A stretch of DNA of 64,000 nucleotides from Pyrrhosoma nymphula (GCA_963573305.1 OY754329.1:137131422-137195421); one strand, 5' to 3'; shown: positions 21,620 to 33,990, numbered from the stretch's first letter. Notes: generated from the letters alone by a model not told the origin. Numbers and translations: made by a program.

Positions 21620-22264
21620 CTCCTGTCCCTGTATTATTTCCTTTTCAGACTGTAATTAATGGAGTTAATAATGTTGAAAAAGGTCTCCATATCAATCCCA
21701 GATATTTTCAAGTATTTTTTCCAATTAACCAAGGATGAAATACCTCATACAAGTCATCTGCATCTTGGCTGTTTTGATTGGCATGGTTCACCGACTCTTT
21801 TACTCAGGGACGTGTGAAATTCAATCGCTGAAGGGTAGTATAGCGTAGCGGACACTGAGTCTTTACTTTTGCACCCTTGGTATCGCAGTCAATTACTTGT
21901 GCTAAAAAATATCAATGCATTTACTTGGATGACCATGTCCCAATTTGTTTCACAATATTCAAGTAAGAGGACCTTTCACTGGAGGTACATCCCTCTATCC
22001 ACTAGAATAGAAACCTCAAACACCTTAGTATTTTGTTTACTTTTAACAGATCAAAGATTACCCACGAAGTTCAACAAAAGAAGCTACGGCTGTAATAAAT
22101 ATCCGTTTACGTAGATATCTCACTATAGACATTTAATATGTGAAAAAAAATGGTGCAGAATGACCTATATGATTCAAATTCACAATTATAAATTTAATAT
22201 GAATTGCTAGTTTATTTTACGTAGAATGTTTAATCATTGTGACTTTGACGGATAGTACCTAAAT

Positions 22265-22342
22265 GCCTAGTATGGAGTCGCCCCCTGCCGTACACCCTTG
22301 AGGTGGCTTGCAGGGTATCACGTAGATGTAGATATAGGAGTC
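22265..22342 (+). repeat. Dispersed repeat family Y, copy 1
   Basis: The segment CCCCCTGCCGTACACCCTTG and the following AGGTGGCTTGCAGGGTATCA, ending GTAGATGTAGATATAG, matches inverted copies at 50880 and 53134 and a direct copy at 52905. A GTAGATGTAGAT-type tail after a GCAGGGTAT phrase is, from memory, common in arthropod short repeats. It is likely a SINE-like or related non-autonomous repeat. Confidence 0.65.
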
Positions 22343-22429
22343 GATAAGAATTCATTTTTAATACTACCTAAATATTTAGGCCATTATCATGCAAAATAAT
22401 TGAGATTACATGGAAGGGTGCATAAGGTA

Positions 22430-22570
22430 GGCTTACCGTACGTCCCGGTTTCTCTGGGAAAGTCCCGGTTTTAAGGGTTTGTCCTGGTGTCCCGCCCGGT
22501 TGGCAAATTTATCCCGGGCGACACTGAAATATCCCGGAATGTCTCGGTTTAGGTCTGCTGTCCACTTCCT
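22430..22570. repeat. hAT-type terminal fragment (CCCGGTTT motifs)
   Basis: GGCTTACCGTACGTCCCGG, followed by repeated CCCGGTTT phrases, resembles the ends of hAT elements that begin near GGTGACCATACGTCC. Only one end is visible, and no partner end was found nearby. Confidence 0.4.
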
Positions 22571-22802
22571 CGGAGAAATGCGCAGCGGCATATATTTTGA
22601 CTAATGAGTGTTTATCACTTGTTTGAAGGGAAGATATGATGTTGCCCACCTTTTTCTAGATTCATGTTCCAGCTTAGCAGTGTGTCAAAATTAGACCTGA
22701 AACGACGAAAAAATCGGAAAAGTGACGACCAATAAAACCCAACTTGATTCCTATGAGATTTTTTTGATAAATAAATGACACCCTTCTGTCAAAACCATTC
22801 TC

Positions 22803-22840
22803 CCTGAGGACGATGGCAGACTACGTCTTCGAAACTTCGG
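22803..22840 (+). ncRNA. Degenerate hammerhead-like motif
   Basis: CTGAGGA (22804-22810) fits CUGANGA. An inner AGAC/GTCT stem follows, then GAAAC (22831-22835) and TTCGGC instead of a GTC site. It resembles old hammerhead-derived sequences in Penelope-like terminal repeats, but has no cleavage triplet and is surely inactive. Confidence 0.35.
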
Positions 22841-23189
22841 CACAACTCACCAGCATCACCTGGTTGGAAATCCGAGGGTTCCATATTTTGTTTTAAAATT
22901 TAAAAATAAAATTTGAATAAGGTCTCAATTATGACTTAGAGAAAAATCTCGGTCCAGGTGCCTAAAGCGAATATTCTGGTTCAGAATATTTTTTTGCCGG
23001 CTTCGATTCTTTGTTTTTTTTTCATTTCATTTCTTGCCTTTCAAACTTGTTTCCATCTCCATGGAGACTCTCTTTCCTCGGATTCCCGTAGTTCCCACGG
23101 TGGGGAAGTGCTGACCGCCCCACTCCCGATACCCGTTCACTTTTCCCTGTGATTTCGGGTGTGTTGTCCTCTTAACTTCTCAATCCCAT

Positions 23190-23202
23190 CCCCCCCCCCC
23201 CC
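23190..23202. repeat. Run of 13 C
   Basis: A homopolymer C run lies at the end of a locally GC-rich segment (23050-23300). Its length is prone to sequencing error. Confidence 0.8.
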
Positions 23203-23517
23203 AATCCCCTAAGCATAAAAAACGGCCTAGGTATACGGGCGGGCTCTTTCCCACCATCACATCTTGTCTCTCTTTCAACCAATCTCCGGCCCAAACCTAC
23301 TCAGTTTTCTGTCGCTTCGTCACTGTCCCATGCTAACTTTTGCGTTAAAAAAAATGAGGTCGAACAAGTTTTAAGAGTGTCGCGTGTTACAAAAAAATAC
23401 CATCAAATCATTTGATTAAATAAATATAATTTGATCCTAATAATCACTGGAATAGCTTCTGCTTTTCTTTTTTAATCGATCGGGCCGGTAACAAATTGCT
23501 CTGATCCATTTCGAATA

Positions 23518-23576
23518 AAAAACTTCGTACTTTTCCACACTTTAATGAAGAGAAAAAGGAACAGTACGAAGTTTTT
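23518..23576. repeat. 13-bp inverted repeat
   Basis: AAAAACTTCGTAC at 23518-23530 is the exact reverse complement of 23564-23576, with a 33-bp loop. Confidence 0.75.
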
Positions 23577-23777
23577 AAAATTCAAAATGGATATTTATCA
23601 CTTCCACGAAGTCAAGCCTGAAACAATCGCATTTATTAGATTACTCTCAGTTTGTAAATATCAATAGGGACTTAGGTGATGGTTGACGGTCTCGGGCTTA
23701 ACGATTAGGAATTCTTTCATCGAAGGAATGAAAGGTGAAACAGAAACACTGCACTTTCCACTCTGTATTTTACTGTC

Positions 23778-23815
23778 CACGACCATGGTTCCGTCAAACG
23801 TAACATCATCAGGTG
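23778..23815 (-). ncRNA. Hammerhead-like motif, minus-strand partner
   Basis: The reverse strand reads CAC, CTGATGA, then TGTTACGTTTGAC, GGAACC in place of GAAAC, GGTC, then GTG. Stem I (CAC/GTG) and GTC are kept, but stem II and the GAAA box are damaged. Confidence 0.4.
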
Positions 23816-23864
23816 ATGATGTTAGGTACGTTGCAATGTGACCATGTGACAACGGGTGTGACAA

Positions 23865-23903
23865 CACCTGATGATGTTACTTTGCAACGAAACTATTGTC
23901 GTG
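23865..23903 (+). ncRNA. Hammerhead ribozyme-like motif
   Basis: CAC, CTGATGA (23868-23874), an extra T, a short stem II GTT/AAC around ACTTTGC, GAAA (23889-23892), GTC (23898-23900), then GTG pairing with CAC as stem I. All core boxes are intact. The extra base before stem II is shared with the 16.26 kb copy. Stem II is short, so activity is uncertain. Confidence 0.55.
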
Positions 23904-23959
23904 AACAATAAAATACATTGTGGAAATTGCACTGTTTGTGTTTCACCTTTCATTTATAC

Positions 23960-26590
23960 GATTCAGGTCACGCATTGTGATTAATTACCGCTCTTTACAT
24001 AACATGCTCATATCACAAAGTAACTCGAATTGAATTTCGCCAAGGTAAAAATGGAGTTTGACGTCAAAGTCGAGTGGGATGTTTGATTATAAAATCGCAC
24101 ATTGAAACTTTTACACAAATTTATTTAGACCTTTTTTATGATGTTTGTTTAATGTTAACCCCTTGATGACCAAAGCTTTTTTGTTTTCTTGATGACTAAT
24201 GAGAGTTAGTGTTTTTCATAATACATCACACTGTCGGCTAGTTGACGTGAGCATTAACGATGGGGGAACGTATTAACATCAGTTAACATCCAAATATTAA
24301 CCAAATATTATAAAACCGGGCTAAAAAGTGGCACGGCGACTTACATTCACGATGGATATCAACGTAAACCAGGTGTAGCCTGAAGCAGTTATGTTTATCT
24401 TTGAGCGATTCATTTTTCCTACCCAGATGAGCCACCTGCTATTTAACTTCTATTTTAGTACAGCATTTTCCCTGGAATAATGGATTTTACGTACAAATCA
24501 TTCCGAAATCATTCTAGGGTGGTGGCTTAACTTGTCGCTTCTTCAGTCTGAATGAAAAAAACGCTTTTAATGCCCGTTTTTCACTAAAGAATGACATTTC
24601 AACTTTATTGCTGTATTTCCTTTTGAGGAATGCTGATCGCTCCTCGCGGAGCGTGAAATACATGGCTGCCTCTGTCACTTCTCTATTTATTCATATTTAC
24701 TGAGACTTTTATGTGTGGCGTACTGTTCTGATATTTATCAAAGTCTTTAAGTACTAAACAATTCTTGTTTTCTGTCAGGTACGTTGTGGTTACCCTGGTG
24801 ACTTTTTGAGGAAACGTTAGTGCTTGTAGCTGAGACGTAATCTGATTAATGCAAGTATTATCCCCCTTTTTCAATTTGACTCGTTCAATTTGCTTCTTCG
24901 TGTTTTTAATTTATTTCAATTTTAAGGTTTATGCAATGTGTAAAAATCGTGACTTTCTATTACAATTATTAGAGTTACGCAACTTTCAATCATCGACGTT
25001 TTTTTAGGTCAGCTGAAATGCTTTTGCATCGATTTGCCGCATAATTTCTCATTAAATTCTATCTTAGTTAACTGACATAATTCCACATTTCAATTATACA
25101 CACCAGCATTACTATGAAAAATTCAACGCTTACCGATTCAATGTACATAGTTTGTGTGATTGTATTCTAAACCGAAATCACGAGTCAGATATTCTGTTCG
25201 ATTAATATAAGAAAATGTTTCGGAGTCTTTTGAATTCGCTTCGGAGAAAAATATCGGGAGCTTTCAATTCAATGTGTTTAAGACAGCGCAGATCGGAACA
25301 CGTCAGCGCACACGAACGGTGATGAATTGAACTATGTACGCAGGCGAAAATTGAGTTATCTGCCGAAAGGTGACATTTTTTACGTTCACAAAAGTCACGG
25401 CCGATTTAAAAAAAAAATAGTTTACCAATTCGCTCAAGATACTTTTTTTTTAAAACGTAAGCTTTTTACCGAATTAATTTTTTTTTAATTCATCCATGCT
25501 TGACGACTTAAGTGACAGTTAGTACAAAAACAACTATCGCGGATGTGATTATCGAAGTTCTTAAGGCGTCTAGCGCACATCATTTCTGTTTCCGATCTGT
25601 TTTGAAATTCTCTGCATATCACGCAGGGTCTGAAGCAAATGGAAAGCAGGTGCGCTCTTGTGTAGTGAATTCAACAGCGTAGTAGAGCGAATGAAAAGCT
25701 CAAATAGGTATACATCCTCCCCAACAACGTCCTTGGTTGCCATGCTTACTTCACCTTTCTTGCCGAATGGCGCTCTTTTTCTCATTAGCTGTAATTTTAT
25801 GCAATCGTTTATCACTTCAGAACCAACCGTCCAAGTCTTTGTCCTCGTGCAAGTTTTCTATACAAAACGCATGCGCGTATTGTCTCAAATCATTCTGTTT
25901 GCGTGGGAATTTGAAAACTTTTTTCTCAAAACATAAAAAATAAACGTTTCAAGTAATGGTCCAAAGTTGACAAGTTCGTAAAAACGCCTTGTTTATCGCT
26001 TAGAAAACGTGCTAATTTCCGTCCTTGAACTGGCGTAGTCTACTATGCTGAGCCCGAACATCTCCCGTCATGCGGTTTGCGTGGGAACCCGTGTAATTTT
26101 TGTCATTAAAAATAACCACCGAATAATGAACTTGACTACTGCGTGGACATAGGTCTCGGTAACAGCGGATTTAAATCACACGAAAAAGCCTAATTTTGCT
26201 ATCTGATACCATTTGCAAGTCAAAGTTAAAGTTATCTCCTTTTTTTTTCTGGGTCTTTAACCATATCGCGGGAAAATTATTAGGGAGACCCATTCATTCT
26301 CAGTTAAGTGAGCGTAAATCATTTCGAGGGAACATATAAAATATCTCATGGTGCTCTTCACATCGGGATTGCGTGCGACCTATCGTTTCTAATTGTTCGA
26401 AATCAGTCCCGCGATCATCTCTCATTGTTCTCGGAAAGTTCACATGTTACACTTATTTCTCTTAGTATGTGACGCCGTTCTTTTGTTCCCCACAGTTGCT
26501 TTGATAAATAATTCTACTTTCTCTGATGACTAGCCCTCGCTAGTGAAAATAAAACAAAATTAGAGTCGTTAAAGATTATTCGACGCATAC
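23960..26590. other. AT-rich spacer without a gene
   Basis: No supported gene. A short inverse match exists between AGCGCAGATCGGAA at 25287 and TTCCGATCTGCGCT at 20707. It may mark a decayed dispersed repeat. Confidence 0.45.
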
Positions 26591-26700
26591 AATTTTTAAT
26601 AGTCACTTCTTTCAGCCATATTATGCAGCCTGCAGCTCTATTTAAATAGAGGGCTTTACCTGCAGCCAGGCTGCAGCGCCATTTCTGTTGAATTGCCGCT
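26590..26700. repeat. Repeat with GGCTGCAGCGCCATTTCT and inner palindrome
   Basis: GGCTGCAGCGCCATTTCT and a similar continuation match 453-484 on the same strand. Just upstream is the palindrome CTCTATTTAAATAGAG (26635-26650) with CTGCAG motifs on both sides. Confidence 0.5.
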
Positions 26701-29700
26701 TTAATAACTGATTAGGTAACTGCTCTTTTGATTGTGCCATCTTATCCGGTGAAATACATATGTGTTTTAATTAATAAGCACTCCTCTGAGAGTGGAAGGG
26801 CGGTTATCGGTGGAAAAAATATTTCATGCCATCCATTACTCTTTTGACGCTACAGGTGTGATATTTCAGTCTCGTTTGCGTATTTTTGCGCCCTCGTTTA
26901 GTGATGGGTGTGCAGGTCGTAAAATCAGCCTTGAATAATTTTTTTCCGTGCTTGAACGCGCCTGATATTGTCTCTTCGTCTCGCCTGAGAGCGTATTTAT
27001 CGTCCCCTGGAGGAGAGCCGTAAATTTTCCCCCTAGATCTCATTCATTTCTCGTTAACAGTGTCTATTTGCTCCGTTTACCGCACCATGGAAAGTCGTAA
27101 AGTTTCTCCTTGTTGTAGCGATGGACTGGCTGACCCCACACTGCAAGCGTAATGCGACAGCTCAGATTATTTCGGGAATGATTTGCATTCGATCTGGATT
27201 CTCGGGCTCACAATCATTATGTTTTATCAATGTACCCCTGCTGTAAAATAATTGGGTCATCCAATTTTTTCAGGTCACGATATTTTATTTTGCGAGAAGT
27301 TAATTTACTAGTAAAAGCTTTCTATATTTAATGGCGTACTTGATGACTCAATGTGTTGCATAAATCAGTATTAATCGAGTTCCGAATTAACCGCTCAGCT
27401 ACCAGCTTCATCCTGGGTATGGCCAGGGCAAGAAAATGGAAAGTTTGAAATAAATTTTCCTAATATGAACTATGAAATGCAATGAAACATTATTATGTGA
27501 TAAAGTGAGGGGTGAGATACCTGCGTATAAATTCTGTGACCAAAAAATATTTTTTTCGATTCCGACATCAGCACCAAATTTGAAAACGTTTTGAACTTAG
27601 AAGTTTACTTTAAAATAAGGTGTTCGAAAAAATACATTTTAATTTCTTTTGATTTCATTGAAAATGATAGAGATTTAATATGAGCCATATATATTTTTCT
27701 CAGAGATAATAATTTGGACTGAATACATCTGTTTTCAACATCCGATGAGGTGGCAGCTATGCAAGAGAAGACGAGTCATTGTCCAAAGTCGTCACGAATC
27801 GCAATTACTCGAGCTGAAATGAGAATTACGTGCATAAAGTACTGGATTTTTTCCCTGAGGGCATGGGTTTGAGTCCAGATAGTAGTGGAGAGTTTTTAGC
27901 TTTGATCTCATCCCTACTACGTGGAGAAAACATAAAGTACAACTGTTTGCCGGTCTGAAGGGACGTAAAATTGATCAATTTTTCGTCTGATTTGACTCAA
28001 ATGATTGATTTGACACTGACGCCGGGTTTCTCTCCACCTTACATCAATATAACACCCAATTAAAGGCAAAAATTAGCTCAGATATCGGTCGTACGTCCTA
28101 ATTACCACCATCGCTTATGTTCGAGCTGAATTTTCCTTCCACGTTGCAAAGTCATTGGACTTTCTCTCCATCATGGATCACGGCGGCTGAAAATGGATTT
28201 CACGCATTGTGCCTTGAAAAATGATTCCTTCAAATTACTGGTATCATTATAAATCTCAAATTTCCTCGGGGTTTCGTCTTTCCTTTCGCGGAGAAATGCT
28301 GGAGAAATCGCTTCCGACGTTCAGCTCGCGCGAAATTCATATCTTTAATTTTACTCGATGCAGATCTAACGTAAAGACATCTTAAAAGAAGCAGTCGAAC
28401 TCGTCCAACGTCGACGCTATGGACGCAGTGGCCAAACAGCCAAGAGTAATTCCATTTTTTTATGAATTGATCTGGAGTTTTTGAGGCTGGTGAGTTCAAA
28501 CTTTGGACATTTCTGAAGTTAAATAATGCCTAGCAAATCCAAAATAAGGCCAATTTATACTCTTGTTTTCCGCAAGGGCTTTTACTATTTTGCTGCGCTT
28601 TTAAAATATTTGTTCCGAGTTAATGCATTTATAGTTATGCAGTTTACCGTACTCAAACATTTGGAAAATCACTATCTACTTAATTTTATTATAATGATTT
28701 TTTGATAATGGCAAAATGTTCATCCAAAAAGTTTAAAAAAACCTTTTTTTTTCATGAAAAAAATATAGAAAAACCTAAACCGGAAGAAGCGCACGCTATA
28801 GAAAAATAGTTGTAAAATTGACAGTTTAACCACTGGTTTTTTGAACTTTTTTCGGAAATTTGTGGCTCAGCCCAGAGGAAAAGCCATTAACATGCCGTGC
28901 TTCATTAAAAAAAACACTACATTATTTAGGTTTAGATTGTAAAATTGTCAGTTTTGCAACTGATTTTGTGAAAATGTTACCGCTACCGACATGCATACAA
29001 GGTAAAATTGTCGTGTCAGCAAATTTTTGTCTGTCCATTTTCAAAGTACGAAACGATTATCGCATCGCAGTTTCACCCAAAATGAGGTAACTTGCTTCAT
29101 TTCCGTGATGGTAATCAGACTGTGGTTTCTCCTGGATGAGGAAACATGATTGATCTAACGTTTCTCCCAATTTTAAAGCATAATCAATGGGATTGTATCG
29201 CTATATTTCGCTACAACTCGTTTACTTCATTTTGGTGATTAAGAATTGATTATAACATACATAAACTCACAGGATACACAAGATGTCATTCACCCAACGC
29301 ACACGTACAGTATTGCGATAGGAAGATTCGAATTATGCTCTATCTACAACTCTGAATCTTCATTTAATGTCAAGAATAAATACCATTATTTAAGGCAATT
29401 TATGTTACTTTATTTTCACATCGTATCAATTGAATGTTACATTTGTGAGCAATGGTTTTGAATCCTCAGCTATTGCTAACCAATGCTAACCTAAGATTGT
29501 TGCTAAGCAAATAAATACCGTGCTCACGAATATGAGCGATGACGCACTTTCTGGCTCGGATGAAAGAATATAAGTCACTTTGAGCGATTAGACCAACAGC
29601 TCGCTTTCCCGAGAGCCATATTTTCACCGATAGCGATACGGGGAAGGAAAGAGAACTGTAAAAAAACACCGCCTACGTCTTCAGAAAAAAATATGGTATA

Positions 29701-31010
29701 GGTATCGCTTCCATGTTGAATTTATGGTTACTCGTTCTCAACGCGTTTTCGACTAAACAAAAAATAAAACCTTGACGCTTGAGTTCCCCGCCCTCTCGTG
29801 AACAACGTCTCGATACCGGAAATTACGAAACTCTTCGCAAAAAGTTGAAGAAGAAAAAAAAGCAAAACATCGCTTCGATGCGATACATAACCGAAGACTC
29901 AAGTCACTAATGAAGGTCTCATGAAGAGAAACAGCATTTGGCAATCAGTCGGGAGAAGGCGGAAAAAAATATTCGACCCAAGAACTTGAGACTCCTATGT
30001 CCCATCCCTTAGCTGATACCTCATTGACAGTTCAAATTTTTCGTCTATTTTTTCACCATTAGTCACGAACAACAACGTCATTATCGCGGTCATGTGTAAT
30101 TTGAATCGACTCAATCGGTTTACATTTACGTCTCAATTCTCGTTTCGAGCTTTTCCCTGTAAATTGATGTTTGTATTATAAACTTAAATGATATTCATCA
30201 GTCGCAGCCCTTAGTACAATGCGCGCATATATTACTATTCTAGTGAAATTGTATTGCTCTTTCTGTGATATTAAATTGAAGAAAATTCAATCAAAAATCA
30301 ATGGCAACTTGAGAAATACTTCTATTGCCGTTAAAAATTCCTTCACTGCTCAAAATCATAGGTAACCAAAGCAGTAATTCAAGTCTGAAATTTGGATCTT
30401 ACGGGACAAATTCTCGCATTTAAGAGGTCTCGTACAATATTTCTTGCCAAAGTTTCATTGAACCGGATGAATGGGGGTTCCCCGACCGTTTCAAGGACCT
30501 CTCTGATGCGAATGAGAAGAGTGGAACGGATTCGAGGAGGCTGTTGTAAATTTTTTTCCCGCATTAGATTACTCCCACTGTTTTTTGAAAAGAAAGGCGT
30601 GACCTTTCGCTCAGCCTGTGAGACACCGCACCGCTTCTGTCTGACTTGTTTCGAATCTTGATTGAATTCGGGCGTGGAAAATCTTCCATCCTTCTAAATA
30701 ACCTCTCACAGTTTTTACCGTGAATGTGGTGGAATGCGTGGAAAATTTCGAACGAAGGTGGGCCACGGAAAGAAGTGATTCTAGGGAATATTAGCGAATA
30801 ACATTGCCTGCGGATACGATGTCGTAGATTACCATATTCCCATCTTGTAAGGGAAGTACTACTTCAGCTTCTCAGTGTCTAAATTTCAAAGAACTAGCCG
30901 ACGTTATTGGTCTTCAATTAGTTACCATTAGTTGCGCCGATGATATTTTCGAGTGCAATTGCAATTAGTTCTGTATTTCACGCTGCATTAAACTGATGCG
31001 AGCGAAAAAA
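26700..31010. other. AT-rich spacer without a gene
   Basis: No coding region is supported. Short frames at 28230-28499 and 30379-30661 show no motif. A decayed SINE head lies within at 27830-27878. Confidence 0.45.
27830..27878 (+). repeat. tRNA-derived SINE-like head, decayed
   Basis: A-box-like GTGCATAAAGTACTGG (27830-27845) and B-box-like GGGTTTGAGTCCAG (27865-27878) are spaced as in a tRNA. The AAGTACTGG phrase is shared with the SINE-like units near 19150 and 53948. Confidence 0.45.
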
Positions 31011-31013
31011 ATT

Positions 31014-31816
31014 AAGGTGACCAACTTTTTTACAATGAAAAGGAGGACATCAATTATTTTTTTTACATTGAAAAGGAGAACGCATATGAAAAAATACAAA
31101 TATCGTAAATAAAAGAAACGTTTAATTCATTGCAACAATAATACACTACATATAATATGATAAATGCATAATAAAAATCTTTGTGACCGTTTATATTGTG
31201 ATTATGCTTACATACATATTAATTATTATTTAAATAAGTATTTTTCCATTGAATGAATATTTTTAATCAATGTATTATCTTCTAACAATATATTTGAAAT
31301 ATCTGAACAAAAATTATCTTTCATATTAAATTTTACGGCAAGAGCTACAGCTTGAGTATCAACATTCAATTTCGATTTTTCACTTGCCAAAAACTCATTA
31401 GCAATTGAAAAAAAACTCGTTCAACTGCTGCATTAGTTCCAGGGCAGCACAACGTAAATTGAACAAGAAAAAATAAATTTTCACATGAAATATGATTATC
31501 TTTGAAATGGCTGAATAATTCCACCCATCTTTGATCAATTTCAACATGTTGATTTTCCCATTCAACCGTTCATTTCAACATGTTGTTTGCGTCTCGCTGC
31601 ACTGTACCTACCGAGGCGTCGTCATGACGAATCGTCATATCAAGTACATACGTCACATCACGTGTAAAGGCCGGCTTGGCGTCGATCAAATACAGAGATT
31701 TACAGATTAGTCTTCAAATATCGAAAAGGAGGACATGTATGAGGACACTTTTCGAGGGAGGACAGAACTTACAAAAGAAGGACTGTCCTCCCTAAAGGAG
31801 GACGGATGGTCACCTT
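31014..31816 (-). mobile_element. hAT transposon relic, internally deleted
   Basis: The ends are inverted: AAGGTGACCA at 31014 and TGGTCACCTT ending at 31816. Both sub-ends carry GAGGAC motifs (GGAGGACA; GGACTGTCCTCC), a pattern known from hAT elements with GGTGACCA ends. Flanks are A-rich (AAAAAATT and AAAAAAAT), close to an 8-bp duplication but not exact. The C-terminal transposase region is inside on the minus strand. Confidence 0.7.
31226..31565 (-). pseudogene. hAT transposase C-terminal dimerisation domain relic
   Basis: The minus strand reads EWENQHVEIDQRWVELFSHF, then CENLFFLVQFTLCCPGTNAA and VERVF. After a frameshift at a run of eight T it continues SIANEFLASEKSKLNVDTQA, VKFNMKDNF, and ends MEKYLFK-stop. 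The PGTNA-x-VERVFS-x-x-N-x-x-W-x-x-x-KSRL pattern is the hallmark of the hAT C-terminal domain, which pairs transposase subunits. The catalytic core and the zinc finger are absent, and the frameshift breaks what remains. Similar proteins occur in ZBED/ZMYM-like hAT families. It is not a domesticated gene, on the evidence here. Confidence 0.85.
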
Positions 31817-31819
31817 AAA

Positions 31820-32190
31820 AAAATGGGTGTGGCCAGTACAATTTAAATACACACGGTTTGATTACAGCTGTCTACAGCAACGTGCATGTATGCATGCTTC
31901 CTTTCTATTAAGCCATAACTTTGGTACATATATTAAAAATCCTTAGTTTAAGTGTGGTGTCTGTTAAATGTGCTTCATAAGAAATTTTTGTAAGGCGCCT
32001 AGTGCAAAAATGACTCGTTGTTGCTAAGCTTCGGAAATGACGAAATTTTCAAGTCAATATAATAGTCTGGAAAGATTTGACCAGGCCATGCTGCCCCGCA
32101 GTCTCACTCACTCACCGAAGTATCGTTGGGTGCGGCTCTTACTCGGGAGGAATAATCTACTTATAAGTCCCAATTGCTGTTGCCCCTGTC
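31820..32190. other. Spacer without a gene
   Basis: Nothing identifiable is seen between the hAT relic and the GCTCC-rich repeat. Confidence 0.5.
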
Positions 32191-32279
32191 TTTAAGTGGC
32201 AGACTATAAGTGTGATATGGTCTTTGCGTCGTCGTCGTAGTCCTTCTGTCTCTAGCAGGTGTCTGGAGCCTAGGTCTTG

Positions 32280-32640
32280 TGGAATGACTGGTTTATTTCT
32301 TAGCACCGGTTCCAGCTCCGTTCCAGCTCCAGACCGGCTCCCGTCAAACTTTTCGGTTTCAATTACTGATTATTGCGATAATGTTTTCCCATATAAATAT
32401 TGTCCAGGGTTTTCATATAAAAATACAAAATTTTTACCCTGTGTTAACAAACTTGCATTTTTATTTAAAAAATAATTTGACTAGATTTGACCACCGTTGA
32501 CTACATTGATTAAATATAAATCTTCGGACCCGGAATGGAAAAATTACACAGTTTGAAGCTCCGGCTCTTGCTCTGGCTCCAGTAAAAAATATGAGATCTT
32601 GGTAGCTCCAGATCCAGCTCCAAAACATTGGTTTATTCTT
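32280..32640. repeat. Repeat with CCAGCTCC-rich ends around an AT-rich core
   Basis: Two GC-rich blocks (32305-32345 and 32550-32625) carry many copies of CCAGCTCC, GGCTCC and CTCCAG, with an AT-rich core between. The arrangement suggests a non-autonomous DNA element with simple-repeat ends, but exact ends and duplications were not found. Confidence 0.4.
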
Positions 32641-32997
32641 AATGTTTTTGTGCTTGTTTCTATTTCTTCCGAGTGCCTCTGACTGGAGTCATAAACTCGT
32701 TTAGTGCCTCAATCCGGCATTACGGCTTCTTAGACGAAAAGTGCTACGGACGGATGTAACGGCTAATGCATTTAAAGCAAATTACATCTTTTGCAACTGT
32801 TTAAAATTTGTTTTTGATGCTACTGTGATGAGATGCGAGATTATTGTTGACGCTTAAACAAAACAAATATGTGTAAAAGTTGACTTTATTTTAGAAAAGG
32901 TTACCCTGGAAATAGGTGGATCTAAAAGGGGTTAATTATTACTTGTTAAGACTTGTTACTTCGTGTAACAGGTTGTAACGGGGATTGTGTACTAGTG

Positions 32998-33509
32998 GGT
33001 GGATCGAAAAAAAAATGTTTTACGAAAGTGAAAATGGTACCTACCCTTTTCTAAATTTCTATTTCTCGGTGAAAAGTCATCAGCTGAAATACTAACGACA
33101 TTACTGCTTATCCTATTGTTCCACCTCTCGCTTGAAGTTTGAAGATATTTGTCGAAAAGTAAAATTATCACAAAATAGCTACGCATGATAATCACGTGGA
33201 AATCATGTTAATTTTGACACATTTTAAACCCCTCCCTTTTCCCACACTGCCACCCTTGATGTCAATATTAAAAATTTTATATTGATCCAGTGACAGTCAG
33301 CACCTATTTTACCATCTCCGCATTTTAAATGACATTTGAAAGCTATATTAGCGTTGTCACAAAATTCGTTAATTTCGACTAGTCTTCAAGAGATGCGGAA
33401 CTGTAGGATAAGCAGTGATTTCAATAATATTTCGGTTGATAAACATTCACCCAATTTAAGGGGTTAGCGTTCTGACTTTCGAAAAAAAAAGAAGGTTTTT
33501 CGATCCACC
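32998..33509. mobile_element. MITE-like element, 512 bp, long imperfect inverted ends
   Basis: The left end GGTGGATCGAAAAA matches the reversed right end GGTGGATCGAAAAA. Further in, both arms carry CTGCTTATCCTA followed by GTTCC and TTGAAG at similar distances, so the arms extend more than 120 bp with gaps. There is no transposase. I find no clear target duplication. Confidence 0.65.
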
Positions 33510-33519
33510 GTAATTCGTT

Positions 33520-33990
33520 CCGTGGAGGGACGAGGGTTAATAAGGAGAGAAGTTGGGACACATGTCCCGAGTCACCCTGTCGTCGACTTTCTTAAAGGAT
33601 TCCCCTCTCTTTTCCATCTCATTTCCTTCTCACACTCTCTCCCCCTCCATTTCGTTCCCATCTTTCCCTCCCTCGCCACTCCTATCCCCTTCCTCCTCCT
33701 TCAACTGTCCCCTGTTTACGTCAGAAGTGTTGGGAGTCATTGCCGCCCTAACCCCGAAATAGATCTCTCCTTTTCTCAGGGCCCCCGAAGATCTATCCCG
33801 CGGACTCCCCTCTCCCGATGATAACCCCTCCTGCGGGAAGAAGAAGGGGACTGGCGGGGGCGGCGGGCCAGGTGACCGGTTGGGTTTGTTGCCTCACACA
33901 TTCCCTATTACCCCTCCATGTCCTCTCCTCTTTGTTCCCCTCTCTCCCTCACGCCATCTATTCCGTTTGATCTTTAATTTTCCTCCACTC
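33520..33990. other. GC-rich, pyrimidine-rich patch
   Basis: The plus strand is dominated by TCTCC/CCCTC runs with scattered CpG. Overlapping frames on both strands have no motif. GGCGGGGGCGGCGGGCC lies near 33855. Confidence 0.5.

Larger units (their letters stand above)
23728..23955. mobile_element. Inverted pair of hammerhead-bearing repeat units
   Basis: The outer arms 23728-23783 and 23898-23955 are reverse complements at roughly four of five positions, and both contain TGAAAGGTGAAACA. The inner parts hold opposing CACCTGATGATGTTAC cores. After the core the plus arm continues AATAAAATACATTGTGGAAA. This resembles the 45.5 kb unit, so both belong to one family. No coding part is seen. Confidence 0.6.

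Noticed and set aside
21459..21738. Proline- and glycine-rich open frames
   Set aside because: They read through the GGGCCC-rich hAT MITE and its flank; composition explains them.
21838..21895. tRNA-like segment (TAGCGTAGCGGAC ... GGTATCGCAGTC)
   Set aside because: The B-box match is too weak and no stems form.
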